Shown one piece after another: positions 24,602-31,898 of a DNA stretch of 64,000 nt. The DNA comes from Bacillota bacterium (GTDB taxonomy: Bacteria; Bacillota_I; Bacilli_A; RF39; UBA660), in assembly GCA_023391185.1 (NCBI GenBank), contig JAEWBI010000037.1:18971-82970 (forward strand), written 5' to 3'. Every line of letters starts with the position of its first letter. Positions within the stretch are counted from its first letter, which is position 1. The position numbers were made by a program, and so were the translations under genes. The notes under the pieces are model-generated. The model saw only the letters and a program-made list of their open reading frames with translations, was not told the origin of the DNA and did not search any database.

Positions 24602-24892
24602 ATGAAAAGATATTTTGTATTTGCCTATGATAGATTCTATCCATCTGGAGGAATGAGCGATTTTGTTTATTCATCAAAAACTTTAGAGGATGCTATACAT
24701 TATGCTTTTGAAATTAAAGATAATCGTGACTCTGTAACAGTATGGGATATGAAATCAATTAAAAAAGTATATGGGTTTTATGAAGGAATGTTAAGTGAGG
24801 ATTTTATAGCAGATTTATCATCACCTTTATCAAAGATATGTGACCCTAATATAAGTAAAGAATATTTACTTAAGAGTAATGACAATGAATAG
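24602..24892 (+). CDS. Phage protein of unknown function (96 aa)
   Basis: The start is set at the ATG after AAGGAGTG. The sequence MKRYFVFAYDRFYPSGGMSDFVYSSKTLEDAI looks like a small alpha/beta protein often seen in phages (aromatic-rich beta strands, then a helix), and has no assigned function. Confidence 0.7.
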   Translation: MKRYFVFAYDRFYPSGGMSDFVYSSKTLEDAIHYAFEIKDNRDSVTVWDMKSIKKVYGFYEGMLSEDFIADLSSPLSKICDPNISKEYLLKSNDNE

Positions 24893-25049
24893 TCCAAGCT
24901 TATACTTTCTTCAAATAGGTAAAGCTGTAGCTAAAGGATTTAACATAGGATTTCATTCATATAGAAATTATTATTATAAAAAGTGCGGTAAAAAATATAA
25001 AAAAATAATCAAAAAACACTTTAAAGTAGATTTTTCCAAAAGTCTTTAA
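24879..25049 (+). CDS. Small basic phage protein (56 aa or 54 aa)
   Basis: The frame overlaps the end of the preceding gene; either ATG at 24879 or 24885 could start it. The product is strongly basic and aromatic (HSYRNYYYKKCGKKYKKIIKKHF). Positional support only. Confidence 0.5.
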   Translation: MTMNSPSLYFLQIGKAVAKGFNIGFHSYRNYYYKKCGKKYKKIIKKHFKVDFSKSL

Positions 25050-25068
25050 GAAAAGGAGAAAAGATAAT

Positions 25069-25359
25069 ATGATCGAAAAATTAAAAGAAATGGGTTTTGT
25101 GGCATACGGTGCTACATATCCACCATTATACTATCGAATTAAAACTGACGATTTTACTGTAGCTCTTACAGCTTCGTTAAATAATGATGAAGTTATTGAT
25201 ATAACCCCATCAGTTGATTGCAATAGTAGATTAAACTTTAAAACAATGCAGTGTAACGATGTAAAACTATCTGATTTAGATGATTATTATAACAATATAA
25301 TAAATCAATTATTAAATATAAAAGAAGTCCACAAGGAACTTCTAAATATAAAAAAATAA
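25069..25359 (+). CDS. Phage protein of unknown function (96 aa)
   Basis: AAAGGAGAAAAG precedes the ATG. Acidic alpha/beta sequence with a helical C-terminus (YYNNIINQLLNIKEVHKELLNI). No family recognised. Confidence 0.65.
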   Translation: MIEKLKEMGFVAYGATYPPLYYRIKTDDFTVALTASLNNDEVIDITPSVDCNSRLNFKTMQCNDVKLSDLDDYYNNIINQLLNIKEVHKELLNIKK

Positions 25360-25385
25360 CTATTTGCAAAAAGGAGTGATGAGTA

Positions 25386-25556
25386 ATGAGCAAAGAGGAA
25401 TATGGTGAACTATTAAAATATCTAGGAATCCTAAAGTTTGTACTAATTAAATTTCAAGAGAAAGAAAATGATGTAAACATTTTTAGTGACATGCTTGAGA
25501 GAGTTAATTATGTAATAAATTATGCACCAACAATAGATGAAAAAATCATTGATTAA
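25386..25556 (+). CDS. Small phage protein (56 aa)
   Basis: AAGGAGTGATG lies before the ATG. The product is mostly helical and acidic (MSKEEYGELLKYLGILKFV, IFSDMLERVNYVI). Its 3' end overlaps the convergent gene at 25546 by 11 nt inside a perfect hairpin. Confidence 0.6.
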   Translation: MSKEEYGELLKYLGILKFVLIKFQEKENDVNIFSDMLERVNYVINYAPTIDEKIID

Positions 25557-25566
25557 GCAATGATTT
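25543..25566. other. Perfect 9-bp hairpin between convergent phage genes
   Basis: AAATCATTG and CAATGATTT flank a 6-nt loop. It lies where the plus-strand early gene and the minus-strand gene meet, and has only short A/T runs, so its termination strength is uncertain. Confidence 0.5.
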
Positions 25567-25713
25567 CAACTGGTGAGAAATGATAACACATATTTCACTT
25601 TTATAGTATTTAGAAGTTTCATGTGTTACGTGTTTCATCATTAATCTTCCAATGATAGTTTCAGCTAAATTTTTAGCTAATTCTTCAATCTCTTCATCTG
25701 AATATTTTTTCAC
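25546..25713 (-). CDS. Small minus-strand phage gene with its own promoter (55 aa)
   Basis: The start is set at GTG 25713, correctly spaced from CGAGGTGAA. The sequence begins VKKYSDEEIEELAKNLAETIIGRLM and contains KHVTHETSKYYKSEICVIISHQL. It is the only gene in the early block on the minus strand, preceded by an extended -10 promoter (25743-25735). That is the layout of a lysogenically expressed accessory gene. No function recognised. Confidence 0.6.
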   Translation of the reverse strand: MKKYSDEEIEELAKNLAETIIGRLMMKHVTHETSKYYKSEICVIISHQLKSLLNQ

Positions 25714-25734
25714 AAAATTCACCTCGATAAAGAG

Positions 25735-25743
25735 ATTATACCA
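25735..25743 (-). promoter_or_regulatory. Extended -10 promoter for the minus-strand phage gene
   Basis: On the minus strand TGGTATAAT is a TGn-extended consensus -10 box, about 20 nt before the ribosome binding site of the 25546-25713 gene. Confidence 0.6.
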
Positions 25744-25892
25744 TGAAAAATAGTTAAAAAATACCCTTGAAAAATGCAAAAAGTATCCTAATAAAAAAAT
25801 AGGTAGTTATGCCTTATAAAATAATAGCAAAGTAGATATTTAGTAGGTGCAATATAATGTTATGGTTATCTTGCATCCATAAAGGAGGAAAT

Positions 25893-26081
25893 ATGAGTTT
25901 AGAAGAGTTAAAAAAAGATAAAGAAATTTTACCAAAAACATTAATAAATGAAATTAAAATATTTTTAAATAAGTATCCAAAAATTATTAAAGATATGAGT
26001 ATTGATTATGAAACTATTGTCAGAAGTTTTCCTGATGGCAACATAGTTGATTTAGATATAAAAGTAGATATAAAAATATAG
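25893..26081 (+). CDS. Small phage protein (62 aa)
   Basis: The start is set at the ATG after AAAGGAGGAAAT. Helical N-terminal half and short beta-rich end (SFPDGNIVDLDIKVDIKI). No family recognised. The 110-bp gap before it contains a TATAAT at 25853 without a good -35 box. Confidence 0.6.
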   Translation: MSLEELKKDKEILPKTLINEIKIFLNKYPKIIKDMSIDYETIVRSFPDGNIVDLDIKVDIKI

Positions 26082-26092
26082 GAGGAAATAAG

Positions 26093-26326
26093 ATGAGAGA
26101 TACAGAAATGGAATATGTTAATGTTCCCACTTATATAGAAAAATCAGTTAAAAAGTTATTTAAATTAAAGAATACTGAAAAGGAGTTAGTAATGCAAATA
26201 AAGGATTACATGACTACACACAATATTCCGACAGAAACACCATTACAGCTATTAAAAAATATACCCGATGAAGAAGTAAACCCTAATCAAATGAAATTAG
26301 ATATGGAAACAGGGGAAGTTAGATAA
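26093..26326 (+). CDS. Small phage protein (77 aa)
   Basis: TAGGAGGAAATAAG precedes the ATG. Mostly helical, ending NPNQMKLDMETGEVR. No family recognised. Confidence 0.6.
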   Translation: MRDTEMEYVNVPTYIEKSVKKLFKLKNTEKELVMQIKDYMTTHNIPTETPLQLLKNIPDEEVNPNQMKLDMETGEVR

Positions 26327-26350
26327 CTATGACTAAGAAAGAAGAAACAA

Positions 26351-26782
26351 ATGATAAATAGAGCGCTTTTTAGTTTTAATAAAAATGGTGATGTTGAAAG
26401 ATTAAAAGATTATGAGGTAATAGTCCAGCATAAATATAAGGATGGTTTAGGATTAATTACTTATTGTTACAAAGCTTTAAATATGGAGGATGTAGAAAAA
26501 ATAGCATCTAAACAAATACCAAAAGATTATATCATTATAAAAATTCAGGAAACGGGAATATCAAACAAAATTAAAGAGAAAAATATTCCATTAAAAAGAC
26601 CAATAACAAGGAAAAAACACGATGATTATCATCATGAATTAAATTTATCTAAAAATAAAGATAACAAAGTTTCTTCCGTTTTAATACCTTTGGAAGAATA
26701 TAAAGAATTATTAATTACAAAAGGTATGTATCAAGAACAAAATAGATGTAAAATTGTTGTTCAAATGCAGTCAAAAAAATAG
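26351..26782 (+). CDS. Phage protein of unknown function (143 aa)
   Basis: The product starts with a short beta-rich part (YEVIVQHKYKDGLGLITYCY), followed by a basic linker (KRPITRKKHDDYHHE) and a C-terminal strand-rich end. No family recognised. The ribosome binding site (AAGAAAGAAG) is weak. Confidence 0.55.
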   Translation: MINRALFSFNKNGDVERLKDYEVIVQHKYKDGLGLITYCYKALNMEDVEKIASKQIPKDYIIIKIQETGISNKIKEKNIPLKRPITRKKHDDYHHELNLSKNKDNKVSSVLIPLEEYKELLITKGMYQEQNRCKIVVQMQSKK

Positions 26783-26792
26783 GAGGTAAAAA

Positions 26793-27017
26793 ATGATAAC
26801 GGAAAAAGAAAAAATTGAATTAGTAAAAGCATTAACAGAAATGTTTACTAAATATAATTTAAAAGAAATTAATTGTAGTATTTATACATCTCATCCAATG
26901 AAAGACGGGAAAATTATTAATAAAGATTTGTTACATTTAAAGATAAAAGATAATCATGATTTTAAACTTGAAGATACTTATTTTGATACATTGGAGGATA
27001 GAATATGTTTGAAATAA
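26793..27017 (+). CDS. Small phage protein (74 aa)
   Basis: TAGGAGGTAAAAA precedes the ATG. Alpha/beta pattern with SIYTSHPMKDGKII. Overlaps the next start by 13 nt. No family recognised. Confidence 0.6.
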   Translation: MITEKEKIELVKALTEMFTKYNLKEINCSIYTSHPMKDGKIINKDLLHLKIKDNHDFKLEDTYFDTLEDRICLK

Positions 27018-27238
27018 ATAAAGACGGTATATTAACGTATTCAATTGAAAAAATCCATTTAAAGAAAGATGATGTTTTGTTATTTATGTATAATGGAGAT
27101 TTAACTTCAGAACAACTTAAACACATGACTTTTAATGTCCCAGAAGTTTTGAAAAATAGAATATTATTAATTACTAATAAAATTAAAGTTGTCCATATAG
27201 ATAACGAAATATCGGTAAATGAGACAGACAATGAATGA
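27005..27238 (+). CDS. Small phage protein (77 aa)
   Basis: TTGGAGGATAGAAT precedes the ATG. The sequence DVLLFMYNGDLTSEQLKHMTFNVPEVLKNRILLITN resembles small phage proteins of unknown role. It overlaps the DUF2786 gene by 8 nt. Confidence 0.6.
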   Translation: MFEINKDGILTYSIEKIHLKKDDVLLFMYNGDLTSEQLKHMTFNVPEVLKNRILLITNKIKVVHIDNEISVNETDNE

Positions 27239-27917
27239 ATCAAAATTAAAAGTAAGTAAAAAAATAATTCAAAAGATTAAAAATTTATTAGCTTTATCAA
27301 AAAATAATTCTAATCAAAATGAAGCTTATAATTCAATGTTACTAGCACAAAAATTAATGATGAAATATAAGATTGAGATATCTGAATTAGAATTAGAAGA
27401 TAAAGAAGGTATTGTTGAGCAAATATATAATACAAAAAAAGGAATATGGCGAAAGTTATTAATTAAAGAAATATCAGTTAATTTCAATTGTGATGTCTAT
27501 TTGAGAGGTAATGTCATTATCATTATGGGAACACCAGAAGATATAGAGATAACAAAAATAATGTATGAATACTCAGAAGAACAAGTAATTTTACAATTTA
27601 AAGCACTTTTAAAAGATGAATATGATTTAGGTTCTTCTGATATTAAATATAGAAATATGCTCTTTAGAAGTTATGCTTATGGCTTTATAACTGGCTTAGA
27701 TTTGAAGTTTAAAGAACAAAAACAAAAATATCAAGATGAGTGGGGATTAGTACTAGTAAATAAAGATTTAGAAGATTATAGAGAATCAAAACAAATCAAA
27801 AAAACTAGAACATATAACACTTCTGATATAGATAGATATGCCAGTAGAAAAGGTCAAAATGACGGATATAATATGTCTAATCCAAATGTAATTGAAAACA
27901 AATCGGAGGTACATTAA
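27231..27917 (+). CDS. DUF2786-domain phage protein
   Basis: Start at the ATG overlapping the preceding stop (ATGAATGA); an ATG 12 nt upstream is also in frame. Residues about 8-50 match the DUF2786 pattern (IIQKIKNLLALSKNNSNQNEAYNSMLLAQKLMMKYKI). The rest is a helical domain with a conserved basic end. DUF2786 proteins are common in phages and integrative elements near replication genes; the function is not established. Confidence 0.75.
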   Translation: MNESKLKVSKKIIQKIKNLLALSKNNSNQNEAYNSMLLAQKLMMKYKIEISELELEDKEGIVEQIYNTKKGIWRKLLIKEISVNFNCDVYLRGNVIIIMGTPEDIEITKIMYEYSEEQVILQFKALLKDEYDLGSSDIKYRNMLFRSYAYGFITGLDLKFKEQKQKYQDEWGLVLVNKDLEDYRESKQIKKTRTYNTSDIDRYASRKGQNDGYNMSNPNVIENKSEVH

Positions 27918-27918
27918 A

Positions 27919-28152
27919 ATGTTTGAGTTAGAATCAAAAATAAAATATGATATTCAAATGATACAAGATGCAGGAAATGATTTATCAGAATACATTGTTG
28001 TTCTTAATGGCAAAAAGTATTTTAAAACTGGTGATTATAACGTTTATGGTGTTCCGATCGTATTTGATTTAGATGCACCTATTGAATTTGAATTTATTGT
28101 AATAAATAAAATTGAATATAAAAATATCAAAAAAAATAAAAAGGAGGTTTAA
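27919..28152 (+). CDS. Small phage protein (77 aa)
   Basis: The start is set at the ATG after CGGAGGTACATT. Acidic alpha/beta sequence (MFELESKIKYDIQMIQDAGNDL) with a basic end. No family recognised. Confidence 0.6.
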   Translation: MFELESKIKYDIQMIQDAGNDLSEYIVVLNGKKYFKTGDYNVYGVPIVFDLDAPIEFEFIVINKIEYKNIKKNKKEV

Positions 28153-28153
28153 T

Positions 28154-28426
28154 ATGTATGGATTTTTAACGTTGCAAGACGCAGAAAAATTATACAATGA
28201 TGGTTTTGCTATTATTTGTGATGCTGATAGCGAAAACGCATTTATAAAAAATGATGAATTAGAATATGCTGAATATTTAGCATCTAAAGTAGACGTAATT
28301 ACTGAGATATTTAGTAATATAGGCAAGACTTTTTTAAATGCATTTGGTAAAGCATTTATTTCAGTAGGACAAGCTTTAACTAATGTAGGTAAGTCTTTAG
28401 TTTGTGAAGAAAGCGAGGATAACTAA
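28154..28426 (+). CDS. Small phage protein (90 aa)
   Basis: The start is set at the ATG after AAGGAGGTTTAAT. The N-terminal half has a short alpha/beta pattern (YGFLTLQDAEKLYNDGFAIICDADSENAF). The C-terminal half is an amphipathic, Gly/Ala/Phe-rich helix pair (FSNIGKTFLNAFGKAFISVGQALTNVGKSL) that could lie on a membrane. No family recognised. Confidence 0.6.
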   Translation: MYGFLTLQDAEKLYNDGFAIICDADSENAFIKNDELEYAEYLASKVDVITEIFSNIGKTFLNAFGKAFISVGQALTNVGKSLVCEESEDN

Positions 28427-28427
28427 T

Positions 28428-28505
28428 ATGGATAATATATATATCACTATAATTATATGTATAACTTTAATTATACTTAGTGTTCTACAAAAATTAAAGA
28501 AGTAG
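28428..28505 (+). CDS. 25-residue single-helix membrane peptide
   Basis: ATG overlaps the previous stop region (TAATATG) after GCGAGGATAAC. The product is almost wholly one hydrophobic helix (YITIIICITLIILSVL) with a basic tail (QKLKK). Short hydrophobic phage peptides of this kind are often real, but translation is unproven. Confidence 0.45.
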   Translation: MDNIYITIIICITLIILSVLQKLKK

Positions 28506-28513
28506 GTGATGGT

Positions 28514-29299
28514 ATGAATGAAAAAAAATATTATTGGATAAAGCTAAAAGATAATTTTTTTGGAAGAGATGAAATTGATTTCTTACTTTCTCAAAAGAAT
28601 GGATGTGAATATATAGTCTTATATCAAATGTTATGTTTAAATACATGCAATAACGATGGAAGATTGGAATCAAAGATAGGCGAGGCAATAATTCCTTATA
28701 ATCCTGAAAAAATATCTAGAGATACAAAATTCTTTGATGTTGATACAGTAATAGTTGCACTTGAATTGTATAAGAAATTAGGATTGATATACGAAGGTGA
28801 TGATAAAGTTCTTAAAATATCTCAATTTGATAACTTAGTAGGTAGTGAAACAAAATACGCGGAGAAAATGAGAAAATATCGCGAAAAATTAGGAAACAAG
28901 CCGAAAGAAATAGGCTACAATGTAACCGACAATGTAACCTACAATGTCCGACAAGATAAAGAGATAGATAAAGAGATAGATAAAGAGATAGATAAAGATA
29001 TTATTCTAACGAATAATACTATATATGATTTTTTAGAAAATAATTTTGGTCGTACTATTAGTCCCATTGAATATGAAAAAATAAATTGTTGGATTCAAGA
29101 ATTTAATGAAGAATTTGTTAAGCATGCAATTCAAACAGCAGTATTTTCAAATGTTAAGACTTTTAAGTATGTTGAAGGTATTTTGAAAAATTGGAAAGCT
29201 AATGGATTTAAAACTATCCAAGATATAAAAGAAAGAGAAGCTGTAATATCGAAACCTGTTGAATTAGAAGAAGAATATGATTGGTTGAATGAGGATTAG
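28514..29299 (+). CDS. Phage replisome organizer / replication initiation protein (DnaD-like)
   Basis: Residues about 5-115 match the phage replisome-organizer N-terminal winged-helix domain (YYWIKLKDNFFGRDEIDFLLSQKNG). The C-terminal part (about 175-245) is a DnaD-like domain (IYDFLENNFGRTISPIEYEKINCWI to FKYVEGILKNWKANG). Between them is a low-complexity stretch encoded by two sets of 12-bp direct repeats that probably form the origin. The protein should bind those repeats and load the host helicase. Start ATG is preceded by AGGTGATGGT. No helicase-loader gene of the DnaC type is visible downstream. Confidence 0.85.
   Translation: MNEKKYYWIKLKDNFFGRDEIDFLLSQKNGCEYIVLYQMLCLNTCNNDGRLESKIGEAIIPYNPEKISRDTKFFDVDTVIVALELYKKLGLIYEGDDKVLKISQFDNLVGSETKYAEKMRKYREKLGNKPKEIGYNVTDNVTYNVRQDKEIDKEIDKEIDKDIILTNNTIYDFLENNFGRTISPIEYEKINCWIQEFNEEFVKHAIQTAVFSNVKTFKYVEGILKNWKANGFKTIQDIKEREAVISKPVELEEEYDWLNED
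28917..29000 (+). repeat. Two families of 12-bp direct repeats (probable phage replication origin)
   Basis: Three 12-mers, ACAATGTAACCG, ACAATGTAACCT and a diverged ACAATGTCCGAC (28917-28952), are followed by four copies of AGATAAAGAGAT (28954-29000, the last partial). They lie inside the replication initiator gene, the usual place for Firmicute phage origins, and the second set is very AT/purine rich, suiting strand opening. Confidence 0.7.
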
Positions 29300-29308
29300 G
29301 TGATAAAG

Positions 29309-29713
29309 ATGACAATTAAAGATTTATCAGAATACTCTGCTATTTCAAAACAAGTATTTCAGCTTACTCAAAAGATAAAGGAACTTGAAGATAATCCTAT
29401 AAGTACACCAACTATAACAGGTATGCCTTCTTCAAATCAAATTTCAAATCCAACTGAATCAATGGCTACTAAAATAATCAAATTAAAAGATATATTAAAT
29501 AATAAATTATTAAAACTTTTAGATGAAGAAATAGCCGTTGAAAGATTTATATCAACTATTTCAGATAAAGAAATTCAAACAATGATACGAATGCGATTTT
29601 TAAATTTATGTGATTGGAAAGATATAGGTAAAGAATTTCATTGTGATAGAACGACCGTCTATTACAAAATTAAAAGGTATCTAGAAAAACACGCAATTAA
29701 AGGAGGTATGTGA
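29309..29713 (+). CDS. ArpU/sigma-70-region-4-like late transcription regulator
   Basis: The start is set at the ATG after TTAGGTGATAAAG. The 134-residue protein has a helical N-terminal half and a C-terminal sigma region 4-like helix-turn-helix (IRMRFLNLCDWKDIGKEFHCDRTTVYYKIKRYLEKH), as in the ArpU/RinA/DUF1492 group that switch on phage late genes. Its position at the end of the early block, before the HNH-terminase operon, fits. Its likely target is the dyad element found before the HNH and portal genes. Confidence 0.75.
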   Translation: MTIKDLSEYSAISKQVFQLTQKIKELEDNPISTPTITGMPSSNQISNPTESMATKIIKLKDILNNKLLKLLDEEIAVERFISTISDKEIQTMIRMRFLNLCDWKDIGKEFHCDRTTVYYKIKRYLEKHAIKGGM

Positions 29714-29714
29714 T

Positions 29715-29903
29715 TTGAATCAATACACAGGTTATAATGATTATTTTGATAAAAAGATATGTGTTGGTGATACTGTAGTTGCAGGAACTAAATATGTTGT
29801 TATAAATGATAATGGAATATATAAATTAAGTGGTAGTGGATGCTTAAATGAATTTGAATTAAAATATTTGCATGACCTACTTAGTAAAGAAGTTGAAGCA
29901 TAA
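29715..29903 (+). CDS. Small phage protein (62 aa, TTG start)
   Basis: TTG at 29715 follows AAAGGAGGTATGTGA, and no ATG is available. The product is a small beta-rich domain (KKICVGDTVVAGTKYVVINDNGIYKL), similar in look to short phage YopX- or SH3-like folds, but not assignable. Confidence 0.6.
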   Translation: MNQYTGYNDYFDKKICVGDTVVAGTKYVVINDNGIYKLSGSGCLNEFELKYLHDLLSKEVEA

Positions 29904-29904
29904 T

Positions 29905-30198
29905 ATGAAAACTAAAATTAAACAACCTCTATTTTCAAAAAAAACTTTAGATATTATAATTAATATTCCAATCTATTTTAAATTACTAAAAAGATGCAAC
30001 TATTTAGAAAATGAAGTTGATGTATTAAAAACTGTAATTAAAGATGATTTATATAAAGAGTTTATGAAAAAGTATAATGAGCCACTAGAAAATCAACGAT
30101 TAAAAGAGAATGATAAAAATTTAAGATTAAAAATCAAACAATTAAAATTACAACGTGATGAAGCAATAGCAAAATCAACTGAAAAGGTGAAAAAATGA
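29905..30198 (+). CDS. Phage coiled-coil protein (97 aa)
   Basis: The start is set at the ATG just after the previous stop. The C-terminal two thirds form a charged coiled coil (LENEVDVLKTVIKDDLYKEF to KNLRLKIKQLKLQRDEAIAK). Function unknown. Confidence 0.55.
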   Translation: MKTKIKQPLFSKKTLDIIINIPIYFKLLKRCNYLENEVDVLKTVIKDDLYKEFMKKYNEPLENQRLKENDKNLRLKIKQLKLQRDEAIAKSTEKVKK

Positions 30199-30392
30199 AA
30201 TGTAAAAGTTGCAAGTATTTATATTTTATAAAAGGCAATGGTTCTCCATCAAGATATTACTGTAGCAATGAGATATTATTTCAAAAAAAACATTGCGGTT
30301 CTGTATTAATAAGTAGATGTGATAGACATTCTAATGAATTAAAAATTAAAAGTAGTCCTAATTGGTGTCCTTTGAAAGAAGGAAGTAAATGA
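30195..30392 (+). CDS. Small cysteine-rich phage protein (65 aa)
   Basis: ATGA overlap with the preceding gene, AAAGGTG upstream. Six cysteines (CKSCKY, YYCS, HCG, RCDRH, WCP) suggest a small zinc-binding domain of a type often found near phage replication genes. Function unknown. Confidence 0.65.
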   Translation: MKCKSCKYLYFIKGNGSPSRYYCSNEILFQKKHCGSVLISRCDRHSNELKIKSSPNWCPLKEGSK

Positions 30393-30580
30393 ACATAAAA
30401 GAATCAATGATTATCTTATTTAATTCATTCATTATTATATTTCTAATATTTATATGTATTTTAGGTATTCTATTATTTGGAAAATTGCTTCATAATGAAT
30501 GTTATCTAAGTAAAACAGGATATTTAATTTGTGATTATCAAGGCGACAATTTAGAAAAAGAGGTTGATGCAAATGAATAA
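30389..30580 (+). CDS. Small phage membrane protein (63 aa)
   Basis: ATGA overlap with the preceding gene. One long hydrophobic helix (about residues 7-29), then an acidic cysteine-containing tail. Function unknown. Confidence 0.55.
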   Translation: MNIKESMIILFNSFIIIFLIFICILGILLFGKLLHNECYLSKTGYLICDYQGDNLEKEVDANE

Positions 30581-30749
30581 ATATCATTTTGAATCATATA
30601 TATACTTTTCTATCAAAGATATATCACTAGGAATAAATATATTTAGTGATAAAAGATTAGTGTATGGTACAAAAGGAAGAGTTACAGGAATAGAAGTTAA
30701 TTTATTATTCTTTCATTTTAAAATTGGAATAGTTAGGAGTGGATTTTAA
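30573..30749 (+). CDS. Small phage protein (58 aa)
   Basis: The start is set at the ATG overlapping the preceding stop (ATGAATAA), with AAAGAGG upstream. Beta-rich sequence (YIYFSIKDISLGINIF to VTGIEVNLLFFHFKIGIV). It is the last gene of the early block. Function unknown. Confidence 0.5.
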   Translation: MNKYHFESYIYFSIKDISLGINIFSDKRLVYGTKGRVTGIEVNLLFFHFKIGIVRSGF

Positions 30750-30804
30750 TAAGAAGTTAAGAATAATAGATGTATTGTTAAGTGTAACTAATGTATAAAT
30801 CACA

Positions 30805-30893
30805 AGTTTCACATATTACACACGAGATATGTGTTATAGTGTAAATGTAAAATAGTGAATTCAAAAACAAACAGTAAAATGTTTGTTTTTTGT
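30805..30893 (+). promoter_or_regulatory. Late regulatory cassette, copy 1: dyad, -10 box and terminator
   Basis: A dyad ACACA-CGAGATA-TGTGT (30818-30834) is followed at once by TATAGT (30835-30840) as a -10 box, without a recognisable -35 box, and then by a terminator (ACAAACA/TGTTTGT plus T run, 30866-30891). The whole unit recurs at 33647-33738. A promoter that needs an activator and is followed by an early terminator suggests antitermination control of the late operon; this is inference. Confidence 0.6.
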
Positions 30894-30907
30894 TGCGAGG
30901 GGAATAT

Positions 30908-31333
30908 ATGTTAAAAAGTTGCGGTAGATGTGGTGGAATCCATGATGCTAATTATACTTGTTATAAAGGTAAGAGTAATAATAAATATACTAAAGCAGAT
31001 ATGTTTAGAAAGTCTTATTCATGGCTAAAAAAGAGTACAAATATAAAAGAAAGAGATAAGTATTTATGTAGATGTTGTATATCAAATATATATAATACTA
31101 CTAATATTTATAACTTTAATAAACTTGAAGCACATCATATAGTACCAATAAATGAAGATTACTCAAAAAGGTTAGATGATGATAACTTAGTCACTCTTTG
31201 TTGTTACCATCATAAGCTTGCGGATAATAATATTATTCCTAGAAAAATATTGACCTTACTAACTGATGAGAACTGTAATTTTAAAGAAGTTCAAGACCTA
31301 GAGGTACATAATAATACCCCCCCACTTTGTTGA
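30908..31333 (+). CDS. HNH endonuclease associated with the terminase
   Basis: The start is set at the ATG after GCGAGGGG. The 141-residue protein has an N-terminal zinc-ribbon-like segment (CGRCGGIHDANYTC), a CRCC pair, and the HNH core LEAHHIVPINEDY to NLVTLCCYHHKLAD. In HK97-like phages with cos packaging an HNH protein next to the terminase genes is needed for cutting concatemers, which fits its place directly before terS. The 3' end of the coding region contains the CCCC/GGGG hairpin terminator. Confidence 0.88.
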   Translation: MLKSCGRCGGIHDANYTCYKGKSNNKYTKADMFRKSYSWLKKSTNIKERDKYLCRCCISNIYNTTNIYNFNKLEAHHIVPINEDYSKRLDDDNLVTLCCYHHKLADNNIIPRKILTLLTDENCNFKEVQDLEVHNNTPPLC

Positions 31334-31345
31334 GGGGATTTTTTA
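31317..31345 (+). terminator. Rho-independent terminator overlapping the HNH stop codon
   Basis: A CCCC run pairs with GGGG around CACTTTGTTGA and is followed by ATTTTTT. It separates HNH from terS and could attenuate the late operon. Confidence 0.65.
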
Positions 31346-31439
31346 TTACTTAATCTAGACCTACTCACAAGTTTCGAATACAAAAAATGCCCAAAATGAA
31401 ATTTGGAATCAAAAATAAAAAAGAAAAGAGGTGATAAAG

Positions 31440-31898
31440 ATGGGGAGACCTGCAAAAGCAATTGATGCAAATTCACAAAAAATGAGTAAAGAGGATAGAA
31501 AAAAAAGAGAAGAAGTTGAAAAAGATTTAAGGGGAGATAATAGTAAGTTAAAACCTTTTAAATATCTAAATAAAAGACAGAGACAAATATTTAAGTTTAT
31601 TTTAGAAAACTTGAATGTCAAACTTCTAGGTAATTTAGATGTCTATGTTTTAAATCAAACTGCAATAACAATTGAAAGGTTAGAAACGATCGAAAAAAAA
31701 TGTAATGATGATATTGACCTATTATTAAATACAAATTTCAAATCCATGAGAGACATGTATTCAAAAGATTTCTTTAGATGCTGTAACGAACTATCGTTAT
31801 CACCACAATCAAGAGCTAAAATTTCTATTGCCTCAGTACCACCACAAAAAAAGACATTGATGGATATGCTAAGTGATGACGAGGATGATGGTGAATGA
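31440..31898 (+). CDS. Terminase small subunit (P27 family)
   Basis: The start is set at the ATG after AGAGGTGATAAAG. At 152 residues it has the usual P27 length. It starts with the typical GRPAKAID and contains helical DNA-binding and oligomerisation segments (YLNKRQRQIFKFILENLNVKLLGNLDVYVLNQTA), with LSLSPQSRAKI near the end, as in this family. It recognises packaging sites and hands DNA to TerL. It overlaps terL (ATGA). Confidence 0.88.
   Translation: MGRPAKAIDANSQKMSKEDRKKREEVEKDLRGDNSKLKPFKYLNKRQRQIFKFILENLNVKLLGNLDVYVLNQTAITIERLETIEKKCNDDIDLLLNTNFKSMRDMYSKDFFRCCNELSLSPQSRAKISIASVPPQKKTLMDMLSDDEDDGE

Noticed and set aside
26329..26361. Ten-codon frame MTKKEETNDK before the 26351 gene
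   Set aside because: Too short to support; no clear ribosome binding site, and it overlaps the next gene start.
28917..29000. CRISPR-like short direct repeats
   Set aside because: The 12-bp units are directly adjacent with no spacers and lie within a coding region; they fit iterons, not a CRISPR array. No cas genes are in the window.
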